Source: JAFLTL01 sp964389525
GTDB taxonomy: Bacteria > Bacteroidota > Bacteroidia > Bacteroidales > Muribaculaceae
Length of the DNA: 64,000 bases
Assembly: GCA_964389525.1 (NCBI GenBank)
Contig: CAYMEX010000003.1
Coordinates: forward strand, 1-64,000
Direction: 5' to 3'
Shown one piece after another: positions 26,252 through 34,355 of this stretch; the first letter of the stretch is position 1; every line of letters begins with the position of its first letter. The notes beneath the pieces are model-generated. The model was given only the letters and a program-made list of their open reading frames with translations, was not told where the DNA came from and searched no databases. Position numbers and translations under genes: made by a program.

Positions 26252-26287
26252 AGCTATCTCAGCTAAAATAGCTATATTAGCTATTCC
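26252..26287. repeat. Left array: four 9-bp AGCTA units
   Basis: AGCTA begins at 26252, 26261, 26270 and 26279, an exact 9-bp period, with variable 4-nt tails (TCTC, AAAT, TATT, TTCC). The array ends 13 bp before the ATG of the four-helix-bundle gene. A matching array with the same period and copy number flanks the gene on the other side. Confidence 0.95.
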
Positions 26288-26300
26288 TACCCCATCCACC

Positions 26301-26870
26301 ATGAAACACGATAACCCTCCGGCCGACTTTGCACGTCCAAAGACATCCTACCGCAAGCTTTATGTCTTTCAGAAAACAGAAGCCATCTATGATCTCACCT
26401 ACTTTTTTCTGAAAGGGCATATAAATCAGAGTGATCGCACTTATGACCAGATGCTTCAGGCTGCCAGAAGCGGGAAACAGAATATCGTGGAAGGACGCTC
26501 CGATGCCGCATCATCGGCCGAAATTGAGATCAGATTATATGGAGTTGCGCGTGGAAGCCTGCATGAACTGCTTAATGATTATCTTGATTACATGCGCACG
26601 CGCGGCATTCCCGTATGGCAGGCGCCACATCCACGCCTGAAAAGGCTCAGACAAGTCTGCCGGAGCCATAACGACAGTGTTTATTACATGGCATTTGCAT
26701 CCCGCCTTAACGACGAGGAACTGACAAATATGATCATAACACTGATCTACCAGGCAATCTCTATGCTCAGTAAGATGATCGATCTCGTCAAGACCGATTT
26801 TCTAAAAAATGGAGGTATAAAGGAGCAGATGCTCCACGCCCGCATCAAATACCGCAACAACAATAGCTAA
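26301..26870 (+). CDS. Four-helix-bundle (S23/suffix-domain) protein between repeat arrays
   Basis: A 189-residue, helix-rich basic protein. LYVFQKTEAIYDLTYFFL, the motif SGKQNIVEGRSDAASSAEIEIRL and GSLHELLNDYLDYMR match the four-helix-bundle family related to the S23/23S-intervening-sequence proteins and to Avd. The tail YMAFASRLNDEELTNMIITLIYQAISMLSKMIDL fits the 'four helix bundle suffix domain' group. The function is unknown; a nucleic-acid-binding role is suggested for relatives. The gene is visibly richer in A/T and uses different codons from its neighbours. It is bracketed by two AGCTA arrays, and its TAA lies in the first unit of the right one. All this suggests a separate origin. No reverse transcriptase or template repeat is nearby. 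Confidence 0.8.
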   Translation: MKHDNPPADFARPKTSYRKLYVFQKTEAIYDLTYFFLKGHINQSDRTYDQMLQAARSGKQNIVEGRSDAASSAEIEIRLYGVARGSLHELLNDYLDYMRTRGIPVWQAPHPRLKRLRQVCRSHNDSVYYMAFASRLNDEELTNMIITLIYQAISMLSKMIDLVKTDFLKNGGIKEQMLHARIKYRNNNS

Positions 26871-26900
26871 ATCAGCTATAGCAGCTATTGTAGCTACCTC
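26865..26900. repeat. Right array: four 9-bp AGCTA units
   Basis: AGCTA begins at 26865, 26874, 26883 and 26892, again at an exact 9-bp period (tails AATC, TAGC, TTGT, CCTC). It overlaps the stop codon of the four-helix-bundle gene (26868-26870) and the stop codon of the convergent lactonase-like gene (26894-26896). Confidence 0.95.
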
Positions 26901-27976
26901 ACCCACTTCACACACACCGGGCGCGGGAGCATGATCGGGCGGCCGGTGTCGGTCAGCTCACCCGTCGCGGCATCGATGCGGTAGACATCGATGCGGTCGC
27001 TGTCGCGGCACGCACAGAGCAGATACTTCCCGTTGGGCGTGATGTTGAAATTGCGCGGATGCAGACCCGTTTGCTGCCTTCCCGCTTCCGTCAGCTCACC
27101 CGTCGTGCCGTCGACACTGTAGATCGTGATGCAGTCGCTCGGCTGACGCACACTCGCGTAAAGGAAACGCCCGTCGGGACTCAGATGTATGTCAGCTGCC
27201 GACCGCGCGTCGCCCGGATCGGCATCCACAACCTGCCTGACGCTCATACCGGCGCCGTCGACATCCAGCACCGTTATCAGTCCCGAGAGCTCCCCGATCA
27301 CGTAGGCGTGCTTCCCCGTGCGGTCAAACGCGATGTGGCGCGGGCCATTGTCGGCCGCCACATCCACACACGTTTTGAGCTGCTCGACACCATCGTCGGT
27401 GACAGCGAAAACCAGCAGCCGGTCGGCGCTGAAATCGCTGACATAAAGGTGCCGGCCGTCGGGCGCGAACTCCGTGCAATGCACATGCGGCACACACTGC
27501 CTTATGCTGTCGGGGCCGCCCGTGCTCCCCTCGTAAAAGCCCGACATCTCACCCACGCCCCCGTCGGCTGTGACCGGGAAAACGCTCATCGAACCGCCAT
27601 AGTTGGCCGTCACCACGATTTTGCCGTTGGTAGCCACGTAGCACGGATCGACACCGCGCGTTTTCAGGCTGTCGGTGACCTCGAAACCGCCACTGGTCGG
27701 GTCAAACGTCAGAGCCACCACCGCAGCCTCGTCGTCGTGCATTTCGCTCACGGCATAGATGCGCCGGCCGTCGTCCGACAGCGTCAGATACGACGGATTA
27801 TCCACCCGGCAGCTGTCGAGCAGACGCGCCTCGCCTGTTTCCTCATCAAAAGCCAGCGAATAAAGCCCCTCGCTGTCGGTGTCGGTGTAAGTACCCACAA
27901 CCATTCTCAGTTCGCTGTTGCCGCCGCAAGCGCCCAAAACAAGCGTCATAGCAGCTACGATCAGACTATTTTTCAT
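26894..27976 (-). CDS. 6-phosphogluconolactonase-like beta-propeller lipoprotein
   Basis: A 360-residue lactonase-family seven-bladed propeller. The signal peptide carries lipobox LGAC with C17, so the protein is probably anchored in the outer or inner membrane rather than cytoplasmic as E. coli YbhE/Pgl is. Repeated blades are seen in YLTLSDDGRRIYAVSE, FAPDGRHLYVSDFSADRLLVF, HLSPDGRFLYASVRQPSDCITIY and NITPNGKYLLCACRDSDRIDVYRID. Export makes a role in the pentose phosphate pathway doubtful; a sugar lactone in the periplasm is possible. It starts at ATG 27976, 9 bp after the upstream plug protein. Its TAG stop is part of the right AGCTA array. Confidence 0.85.
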   Translation of the reverse strand: MKNSLIVAAMTLVLGACGGNSELRMVVGTYTDTDSEGLYSLAFDEETGEARLLDSCRVDNPSYLTLSDDGRRIYAVSEMHDDEAAVVALTFDPTSGGFEVTDSLKTRGVDPCYVATNGKIVVTANYGGSMSVFPVTADGGVGEMSGFYEGSTGGPDSIRQCVPHVHCTEFAPDGRHLYVSDFSADRLLVFAVTDDGVEQLKTCVDVAADNGPRHIAFDRTGKHAYVIGELSGLITVLDVDGAGMSVRQVVDADPGDARSAADIHLSPDGRFLYASVRQPSDCITIYSVDGTTGELTEAGRQQTGLHPRNFNITPNGKYLLCACRDSDRIDVYRIDAATGELTDTGRPIMLPRPVCVKWVR

Positions 27977-27985
27977 TGCATTTGC

Positions 27986-29041
27986 CTAATATCTCTCCAC
28001 TTCATATCCGTTGCTGCCCTTGGTTGTGACGACAACAACTCCGTTCATCCCGCGAGTGCCGTAAAACGCGCCGTCTTTCAGTATTTCTACACGCTCCACC
28101 TCCATCACAGTAATGTCGGGAAATTCGGTCATCTCGACTCCGTCGACTATCCACAGCGGATCGCCTCCCTGTCTTATCGAGATTTTTGATTTACCATCTC
28201 TGTCGTAATATACGTGTACGCCACTGACACCTTTCAACGCCTGTATCAGATCCGACTGCCCGGTCGCCTCAAGCTGCTTCGCCGTCCTCACGTCGCGCAG
28301 CCCGTTGTATAGACCGGCATCGATAAGCCCCTTTCCTGTGTCGACAAAATCGCGACGCTTCGGATAATCCTTCCCGAACTTCACGCTCATGCCTCTGCCA
28401 CCTTCGACCGGGATGTCATAGATATCCCCCTTCCACTTCACGAACACCGTATCCGACGGAAACACGTCATAAAGCACAAACTTTCCCTGCTTGTCGGTCT
28501 TTACGTAGTCTTCAGGATCGCGGGTGTACACCCTGGCATTCTTTATCGGCTTACCCTTGTAGTCATAAAGATGCCCGTTGAAAGGTTCCGATGTGAACGT
28601 CATATCATTGGCCGACATGTCGTCCGGGTTGTTTTTCCACGCCTCTTTTTTCATTATATCGAGAGCAGTGGTTATCGGCACGTAACGTTTTGTGCGGCCG
28701 TTATAGCTATCGCGGACCTGCCACATTATTCCCATATCAGCATACTCGACATTAAACGGCTCGCGGTCAAACTTGATGCTCATGCCCAGACAGCTGTCGA
28801 CAGGTATGTCGTAGACCTGCCCGCGCCACTTCACATATATTGTGTCGTCAGGCTCCACGCTTTTCAGGTAAAAGCGCCCCTGGTTATCCGGCTTGACATA
28901 CTTTTTCGACCCGCGCACATATATCTTTGCGCTCTTGATAGGCTTGTTCTTGAAATCAAGCAGACGCCCGCGCAGCGGATTTGATGCCGACATTGCGACA
29001 ACAAAAAACAGGGACGCCAGTAATGCGACGATGCTCTTCAT
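27986..29041 (-). CDS. Duplicated carboxypeptidase-regulatory domain with TonB-plug domain, no barrel
   Basis: A 351-residue protein with a signal peptide (FFVVAMSASNP). Residues ~22-100 and ~155-235 are two copies of one carboxypeptidase-D-regulatory-like module: compare LLDFKNKPIKSAKIYVRGSK with LYDYKGKPIKNARVYTRDPE, and YDIPVDSCLGMSIKFDRE with YDIPVEGGRGMSVKFGKD. The last ~100 residues are a SusC-type plug domain (DLIQALKGVSGVHVYY, LWIVDGVEM, VERVEILKDGAFYGTRGMNGVVVVTTKG) that stops where a barrel would begin. A plug with no barrel cannot be a transporter. It may interact with TonB or a receptor, or be a remnant. The stop is clean and no downstream barrel frame is seen. Confidence 0.8.
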   Translation of the reverse strand: MKSIVALLASLFFVVAMSASNPLRGRLLDFKNKPIKSAKIYVRGSKKYVKPDNQGRFYLKSVEPDDTIYVKWRGQVYDIPVDSCLGMSIKFDREPFNVEYADMGIMWQVRDSYNGRTKRYVPITTALDIMKKEAWKNNPDDMSANDMTFTSEPFNGHLYDYKGKPIKNARVYTRDPEDYVKTDKQGKFVLYDVFPSDTVFVKWKGDIYDIPVEGGRGMSVKFGKDYPKRRDFVDTGKGLIDAGLYNGLRDVRTAKQLEATGQSDLIQALKGVSGVHVYYDRDGKSKISIRQGGDPLWIVDGVEMTEFPDITVMEVERVEILKDGAFYGTRGMNGVVVVTTKGSNGYEVERY

Positions 29042-29125
29042 GGTGACAGGTATCAGTTATTCCTAAAATATAGAAGTTTAGCCCGAAAAAAAACTTTTTT
29101 TCTGTTTTTTTGTCACATGACGGCA

Positions 29126-29725
29126 TCACACGATCCCTTCCGCCTCAAACATCCGCCTATAGTACTCCGCCTTCTTCTCCACCTTCAGCGGATAGGCGCG
29201 CGACGTCGACGGCATGCGCCATATGTGCAGACGGCGTCCATCGCACACGCCCTCCGTCATCTCCCCCATCTTTGGGCGCGCGCTGCCGGTCAGCTCGGCG
29301 ATCACATCGGCCGCTTTCTCCCCCGTCGTGCACAGAGCCGTTATGCCTGGAGCCTCTGCGAGCAGCCCAGCCAGATCCACCGGCTCCACGATCTGCAGGA
29401 ACTTGTCCGAGGCGTTGCCTTTGAGCCTTATCACCTTATGCGCCGTGTCGTGCATCGCTATATGATGCGCGGTGAGCAGACGCTTTATATCGTCAAGGCG
29501 ATAGGTGCGTGTGGCCGTGTCGTAGAGCGCCCCGGCGTCGTTGCAGAATATTATCCCCATCATCTTCCAGAAGTCGTTGGTAGGGTTGGGATAATAGAAA
29601 TCCATTGCCCAGCGGTGGTCGCCCGGAGGGAATGTACCCATCATCAATATGCGCGCACCCGCGGGAATAAACGGTTCCCACGGGTGGCTGTAGATTATCT
29701 GACCGGTCGTTTCTGTCGGTTTCAT
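29126..29725 (-). CDS. Uracil-DNA glycosylase family protein
   Basis: A 199-residue protein from ATG 29725, whose ATGA overlaps the stop of the upstream C1 peptidase gene. The UDG-superfamily fold is indicated by ILMMGTFPPGDHRWAMDFYYPNPTNDFWKMM near the N-terminus, a motif-1-like GxxPPG with the aromatic and Asn positions of the uracil pocket, and WRMPSTSRAYPLKVEKKAEYY near the C-terminus. Relatives are annotated as uracil-DNA glycosylase or G/T-mismatch (Mug-like) family. The exact base specificity is unknown. It is unexpected to find it coupled to a secreted peptidase; the overlap may simply reflect compaction. Confidence 0.75.
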   Translation of the reverse strand: MKPTETTGQIIYSHPWEPFIPAGARILMMGTFPPGDHRWAMDFYYPNPTNDFWKMMGIIFCNDAGALYDTATRTYRLDDIKRLLTAHHIAMHDTAHKVIRLKGNASDKFLQIVEPVDLAGLLAEAPGITALCTTGEKAADVIAELTGSARPKMGEMTEGVCDGRRLHIWRMPSTSRAYPLKVEKKAEYYRRMFEAEGIV

Positions 29726-31140
29726 TCGGGCATAGTGAAGCTCTCGCCGGAGTAGAGCGGATCCCATGCAGGGAGCTTGATCGGCTTCTTGCTCTTGAGC
29801 GTTTCAAGTACAGCGTCGGGCACATACTGTTTGTTGGCTACCAGACGGAAAAGATACTCGTCCATCCACGCGTCGGTCATTATCAGATGGCCGTCGTTGG
29901 CGCCGGGACCCCAGCTGTTTTCTACCCACCATTTCACCGGCTTGCCATCCTTGTCGAGGTCGACGCCGGCAAGAGTCATGGCGTGCGACGAAGCCGAAGC
30001 ACCCGAAGCGATACGCTCCGCCTTGTTCATGCCGTAGGTGGTGTCGAAAAGCGAGCCATAGTCGTAGGTATCGAGATCGAGAGCGCCGCGCTCGCGGTCA
30101 AAGAACTTGCCCACGTCGCACGAGAAATACATCATCGTGCTGTCCTTTATCGACTTGATTGCCGTCTCCTTGATCACTTCGATAGGCACGTTCACAAATT
30201 TCCAGTTGTCGCCGTCATAGAGGTGACGGTCGAGGTCGATCTCATACACCTCGTAGTAGGGGCGCGAGGGGTCGTTCATCATCATCACGAAGTCGCCGCG
30301 AAGATCGGTACCGATATACTCTTTGTAGAACTCCTGCGGAGTGTAGGTGCGGGTGTCGACAGGCTCACCCTTGGCGTCGTAGCGAGTCCATGTGAACTCT
30401 GTCGGGGGCACACCCAGATTCAGGGCCAGGAAGCGGTAAACCTCCTTGAGCATCTCCATCTTCTTAGCTTCGAGAGCCTTGCTCTTTGCGCCGTCGGCTG
30501 CCATCTTGCGCAGCTGCAGACCCCACTCCCTCAGCTTGTTGCTCAGGAGCATGCGCATCGTGCCGGTCGAGTTGCTCTGCGCGGTCTCGGCCATGACCGA
30601 CGCCGGGACAACGCCATACTTCATGATGTTGTCGGCAACACCAGTAAACTGGCCGCCGTCGCTCAGCGGGTTGTGAAACAGCCAGTCGACAGTGCGGTTG
30701 TCGCTCGGCTCATTGGCCGTGTCGATGATGGCCTGAAGGAAAAGATTGCTCTTCTCAAGCTGGTCATAGAAGAAATTATAGTTCTGCGACAGCTGGAACG
30801 AAGGAAGATTCAGCTTGTTGATCATGTCGCTGCGAAGCACGTTCAGCCCCGTGAAAAGCCAGCAGCGGCCCGACGACTTCTGGTTCGAGATGCCCTTGGT
30901 AGGCACCTTGTGCGAGAAGTGCGTGTCAAAATTGTTCATGCGCTCCTGGTTCAGCGCAAGCGTGTTGATGCTGCCCGAGGCGAGAGCGTTGGTGATAGCC
31001 TTGTCTGAGGTAGTAGGCGTGTAGGAGTCGGAGAGTGTTTTCAGATCGCTCTGCGAGAGTCCGCCCGGGCCATACTGGGCCGAAACCGACAGGCACACGG
31101 CTGCTCCGAGCGCAGCCAGAGATATACGAAGATTTTGCAT
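29722..31140 (-). CDS. Secreted C1 family aminopeptidase (PepC / bleomycin hydrolase type)
   Basis: A 472-residue papain-like cysteine peptidase with a signal peptide (RISLAALGAAVCLSVSAQ). The catalytic triad is visible: C93 in NQKSSGRCWLF, H386 in ASASSHAMTLAGVD and N408 in WWVENSWGPG. The arrangement and length match peptidase family C1B (bleomycin hydrolase/aminopeptidase C), which is cytoplasmic in many organisms but has exported versions in Bacteroidota. It releases N-terminal amino acids from peptides, here probably in the periplasm. Its TGA stop at 29722-29724 overlaps the start of the glycosylase gene in an ATGA arrangement. Confidence 0.92.
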   Translation of the reverse strand: MQNLRISLAALGAAVCLSVSAQYGPGGLSQSDLKTLSDSYTPTTSDKAITNALASGSINTLALNQERMNNFDTHFSHKVPTKGISNQKSSGRCWLFTGLNVLRSDMINKLNLPSFQLSQNYNFFYDQLEKSNLFLQAIIDTANEPSDNRTVDWLFHNPLSDGGQFTGVADNIMKYGVVPASVMAETAQSNSTGTMRMLLSNKLREWGLQLRKMAADGAKSKALEAKKMEMLKEVYRFLALNLGVPPTEFTWTRYDAKGEPVDTRTYTPQEFYKEYIGTDLRGDFVMMMNDPSRPYYEVYEIDLDRHLYDGDNWKFVNVPIEVIKETAIKSIKDSTMMYFSCDVGKFFDRERGALDLDTYDYGSLFDTTYGMNKAERIASGASASSHAMTLAGVDLDKDGKPVKWWVENSWGPGANDGHLIMTDAWMDEYLFRLVANKQYVPDAVLETLKSKKPIKLPAWDPLYSGESFTMPE

Positions 31141-31354
31141 GTGACGTAGATATGGTATTCTTTTGTGATTTTCTGTTCTCGATCACTTTATTATGCAAAG
31201 TAAGCGTTTTTTTTCAAAAGACTTCTGCGAAAATGGCCAAACTTTTTCCCGCACACGATGTTTAGTAAGATAAAAGAGGGATGAAGCGGATCAACGCCAC
31301 TATGGTCCACACATTCTGCTTTGTGTCATTGACTATGCACAAAATATCGATATT

Positions 31355-31621
31355 ATGAAAAAACTCATTTATGGAGCTGCGCTCATTGCCATTGCAGGCC
31401 TGAGCGCATGCGGATCGAAGTCCGCCGGCTCCCAGACCGAACAGGCACCGCTGCCTCTCCCCGATGCAGCCTATGATTCAACCTACGTCAATGAAGTGAC
31501 CGAAGCTGCCGACGAGCAGGTCGTTGTCACCGAGACTCCGACGGCCGACGGCGAGAACATCACCGATTCAATCTCGCAGGATACTGTTGTCAGCGACGGC
31601 TCGACCATCGTTCCGCAGTAA
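31355..31621 (+). CDS. Small putative lipoprotein
   Basis: An 88-residue protein with a clear lipoprotein signal: a KK N-region, a hydrophobic stretch LIYGAALIAIAGLSAC and lipobox LSAC with C19. The mature part is acidic and rich in Thr, Ser, Glu and Val, with no recognisable domain, and is probably disordered. It is followed by its own terminator at 31652-31697, so it is likely monocistronic. No family is recognised. Confidence 0.7.
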   Translation: MKKLIYGAALIAIAGLSACGSKSAGSQTEQAPLPLPDAAYDSTYVNEVTEAADEQVVVTETPTADGENITDSISQDTVVSDGSTIVPQ

Positions 31622-31651
31622 TACACTCCGGTTTCCTTGAAATTCTCTTGA

Positions 31652-31697
31652 GCGGGACGCACTGCCTCTGATCTGCGGCATTGCATCCCGCCTTTTT
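31652..31697 (+). terminator. Terminator after the small lipoprotein
   Basis: An outer stem GCGGGACGCA (31652-31661) with TGCATCCCGC (31682-31691), one C-A mismatch, and a 20-nt inner segment that can pair further (TGCC/GGCA). Five T follow at 31693-31697. Confidence 0.75.
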
Positions 31698-31724
31698 CTT
31701 TCCATCGCATCTGTAGCCGACACC

Positions 31725-32960
31725 ATGAATCGCTATCTGTCAACAATTTTCGCCACATTTATTCTGCTCACGCCTTCGATGCAGGCTGTTGCTCCGCTGT
31801 CGCCCGGACAATGCCGCGGAAGCGCCATGCCCTATATCGCGCCAAAGCACGTCGCGGCACACCCCGACTCCCTCACACCCGTCATGGTCAACCACGTAGG
31901 ACGCCACGGCGCACGATATCTCACATCGGCCGAAAAGGTCGGCAAGCTGCTCAGGTTTCTCGACAAAGCCGCACGCGAGGGCACGCTCACGCCACTCGGC
32001 ACCGAACTGCGCGATCTCTGCCGCCGCGTCAATGCCGCATCGGCCGGACGATGGGGCACCCTCGACACCATAGGCATGGCCGAACAGGCCGGCATAGCAC
32101 GCCGCATGTGCGAGGCATATCCCGCTCTCGTCAGAGGAGCCACCGTCGAGGCGCTGTCCTCCTACGTCCCCCGCTGCGTCATGAGCATGGACTACTTCAC
32201 CCACGAGATGACGCGCTGCGACAACTCAGTCACCGTCTACACCTCGTCGGGGCGTATCAATTCACCGCTCATGCGCCCCTTCGACCTCGACACTGCGTAT
32301 CTTGACTACAGCCGCGACAAACCCTACCTCCCGGCCTACAAGCACTTCTACGACAGCCTCGTTTCCACGGCTCCCGCCATCAGGCTCACCACCGCCGGGC
32401 TCGACACCAACACCCTGCGCTCAATCTCCATGGACGAGTTCGCCATGCTCGCCGGACTCGACGCAATGGGCATCAGCGTGGATCTCACCCGCTACTTCAC
32501 GCTCCGCGAGCTCAACGACATATGGACAGTGCGCAACCTCGACCAGTATCTTGTGCGCACGGCCAACTGCTACTCGACCCTGCCCGCCGAAATCGCCGCT
32601 CCGCTTCTCCGCGACATCATCACCACCACCGACCGCGTCATAAACGGCACACTCGATGCCCGCCTGCAGCTACGCTTCGGCCATGCCGAGACAATGATGC
32701 CGCTGCTCTCGCTCATGCGCCTGCCCGGATGCTACTACATCACCGACGACCTCGCCACAGTGGCCGCCCACTGGCAGAACTTCCACGTTGTCCCCATGGC
32801 CTCCAACCTGCAGCTCAAGCTGTTCAGAGCACCCTCAGGCCGTTACTACGTCCGTGCCGATCTCAACGAAGTCCCGGTGCCACTCATCGCCGGCCGCCCC
32901 GACATATACCTCCCCTGGGACGAAGCCCGCGCCTACATCCTCTCCCTCCTCCCCACGTAA
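31725..32960 (+). CDS. Histidine acid phosphatase (MINPP/phytase-like), exported
   Basis: A 411-residue branch-2 histidine phosphatase. A signal peptide (YLSTIFATFILLTPSMQAV) precedes the RHGxR catalytic motif at 60-64 (nucleophile H61). The distal proton-donor motif is HAE at 320-322 in RFGHAETMM, as in multiple inositol-polyphosphate phosphatases, rather than the HD of AppA-type phytases. It probably removes phosphate from phytate or another phosphomonoester in the periplasm. It lies 104 bp after the small lipoprotein and is followed by a family-B hairpin, which may serve as its terminator. Confidence 0.87.
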   Translation: MNRYLSTIFATFILLTPSMQAVAPLSPGQCRGSAMPYIAPKHVAAHPDSLTPVMVNHVGRHGARYLTSAEKVGKLLRFLDKAAREGTLTPLGTELRDLCRRVNAASAGRWGTLDTIGMAEQAGIARRMCEAYPALVRGATVEALSSYVPRCVMSMDYFTHEMTRCDNSVTVYTSSGRINSPLMRPFDLDTAYLDYSRDKPYLPAYKHFYDSLVSTAPAIRLTTAGLDTNTLRSISMDEFAMLAGLDAMGISVDLTRYFTLRELNDIWTVRNLDQYLVRTANCYSTLPAEIAAPLLRDIITTTDRVINGTLDARLQLRFGHAETMMPLLSLMRLPGCYYITDDLATVAAHWQNFHVVPMASNLQLKLFRAPSGRYYVRADLNEVPVPLIAGRPDIYLPWDEARAYILSLLPT

Positions 32961-32992
32961 GAATGGTATGTTACAATTCACTTTTACAGAGA

Positions 32993-33017
32993 GTAGGGAC
33001 GCACGGCTCGTGCGTCC
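32993..33017 (+). repeat. Family-B hairpin repeat, copy 1
   Basis: GTAGG followed by a perfect 9-bp stem (GGACGCACG / CGTGCGTCC) with a GCT loop. It lies in the 66-bp convergent gap between the phosphatase and acyltransferase genes, where it could end transcription from either side. Confidence 0.9.
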
Positions 33018-33026
33018 TCTGTTCCA

Positions 33027-34148
33027 TCAATGTATCAACCGTTTACCCAGCCAGCGCCGCACCGGCTCGTCATAAAAACGCATCGCCACCCATGCGGCCG
33101 CGATCACGCCGACAAATATCATGCAGCACACTGGCCACACCTCCTCAAAAGTCTTGCCGTTGTTCCACACCCAGTTATAGAAAAGATACATCGCCGGATA
33201 GTGTATCATGTAGACCGGATAGGATATGCGGCCTAAAAACTCACATATAGAGCCAGAAGTCCGGTCGGTCGTCACGCCGCATGCCCCGAGAGCCACCACG
33301 GCAGGAAACACCACAAGAGTGCACAACGAGTCATACGCGGCATTGAGCACCGACGGTTGCGGCCCGCCCACATACGGGCAAAGCATCGCAGCCACGATCA
33401 CGACCGCCGCGATCCAGAACGCTCCCCTCACGCGTCGTGGCCTGAGCATCCTCGACAGAAGCAGACCGGCCGAGAAAGAGAACGTCAGCCTAAGCATGCC
33501 GCCGAGAGCACCCCAGCCGCCGAGCGACCACCCTAACCCCACATTGCAGGCGCCCGACAGATCCATGAAAGCCGTAGCGGCAAGAGCCGCACCGCTCAGA
33601 GCAGCCACAAAAGCAAGCACACGCGTCGACAGACGGTGAAGCACCGTCGCATAAAGCACACTGCCGATATACTCGAAAAACAGCGACCAGGCAGGCCCGT
33701 TTAGCGGAAACATCTCGCCGTTGCCACGCACGTCGGCTCCGCATCCCGGCCACACAGGTATCATCAGCAACCCGAGCAGCGACGCCGTCACGATCATAAG
33801 CGGCGACACAGCCGTGCCGTCCCACCTCACACACCCCTGTATCACATACGCCAGAGCACCGAGCACCACGCCGAGCACCACCATCGGTTCGAGCCTGATG
33901 ACGCGGCGCAGCATGAAACGCCCCGGAGTGAGACCCTTTTTCCACCGCCCGTCATAGGCATGCCCGAGCACAAACCCCGACAGCACAAAAAAGAAATCCA
34001 CAGCCAGATAGCCGTGATTCACACCCTGATCGACAGCCGACGTCGCAAAAGCCTCAAAAAAATGAAACCATATGACCATCACCGCAGCCACTCCGCGCAG
34101 CCCGTCCAGTATCTCGTACCGTCTGATACTTGTTATATTTTGCTCCAT
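33027..34148 (-). CDS. Membrane O-acyltransferase (acyltransferase 3, OafA/YrhL-like)
   Basis: A 373-residue multispan protein from ATG 34148. The family start RRYEILDGLRGVAAVMVIWFHF carries the conserved Arg and His, and HGYLAVDFFFVLSGFVLGHAY is the second family signature. About 10 hydrophobic helices follow. Such proteins acetylate or succinylate sugars of LPS, capsule or other surface glycans from cytoplasmic acyl-CoA. It opens a region of glycan-modifying genes. Three more codons up to 34175 are in frame, but ATG 34148 aligns better with the family. Confidence 0.9.
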   Translation of the reverse strand: MEQNITSIRRYEILDGLRGVAAVMVIWFHFFEAFATSAVDQGVNHGYLAVDFFFVLSGFVLGHAYDGRWKKGLTPGRFMLRRVIRLEPMVVLGVVLGALAYVIQGCVRWDGTAVSPLMIVTASLLGLLMIPVWPGCGADVRGNGEMFPLNGPAWSLFFEYIGSVLYATVLHRLSTRVLAFVAALSGAALAATAFMDLSGACNVGLGWSLGGWGALGGMLRLTFSFSAGLLLSRMLRPRRVRGAFWIAAVVIVAAMLCPYVGGPQPSVLNAAYDSLCTLVVFPAVVALGACGVTTDRTSGSICEFLGRISYPVYMIHYPAMYLFYNWVWNNGKTFEEVWPVCCMIFVGVIAAAWVAMRFYDEPVRRWLGKRLIH

Positions 34149-34207
34149 GATTGCAAAAATATCTATTCGGCACAATAAACTCCGATCTCACTTACAAACT
34201 TTTCTCT

Positions 34208-34215
34208 TATTTTTG
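34208..34215 (+). promoter_or_regulatory. Candidate -7 box for the tandem glycosyltransferases
   Basis: TATTTTTG matches TAnnTTTG. No -33 TTTG is found at the right distance. If used, the leader would be about 190 nt and contain three hairpin repeats (34247-34355). Confidence 0.35.
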
Positions 34216-34246
34216 TAAAAAGTGTGCAGTTGATAACATACACAAT

Positions 34247-34271
34247 GTAGGGACGCACGGCTCGTGCGTCC
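34247..34271 (+). repeat. Family-B hairpin repeat, copy 2
   Basis: Identical to the copies at 32993-33017 and 39836-39860: GTAGG, stem GGACGCACG/CGTGCGTCC, loop GCT. It is the first of three hairpins in the leader of the first glycosyltransferase gene. Confidence 0.9.
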
Positions 34272-34282
34272 ACATCCCCGGC

Positions 34283-34355
34283 GTAGGGGCGTGCGACAGT
34301 ACGCCCAAAATCTCACCCCGGGTGACCGGCGTAGGGGCGTGCGACAGTACGCCCA
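34283..34355 (+). repeat. Two family-A hairpin repeats in tandem, 48-bp period
   Basis: Units at 34283-34307 and 34331-34355 with identical cores, both preceded by CCGGC and followed by an A-rich segment and TCTCACCCC. The period is 48 bp, so a larger block was duplicated. Confidence 0.9.

Noticed and set aside
26252..26900. AGCTA arrays as a CRISPR array or a diversity-generating retroelement
   Set aside because: Units are 9 bp with no spacers of CRISPR size, and there is no cas gene, reverse transcriptase or template/variable repeat pair in the window.
27795..27805. TTATCCACC as a DnaA box
   Set aside because: A single near match inside a coding sequence, with no cluster; expected by chance.
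34154..34161. TATTTTTG on the minus strand as promoter of the acyltransferase
   Set aside because: It would place the transcript start at the ATG (34148), and there is no -33 box. Leaderless expression is possible but not supported.
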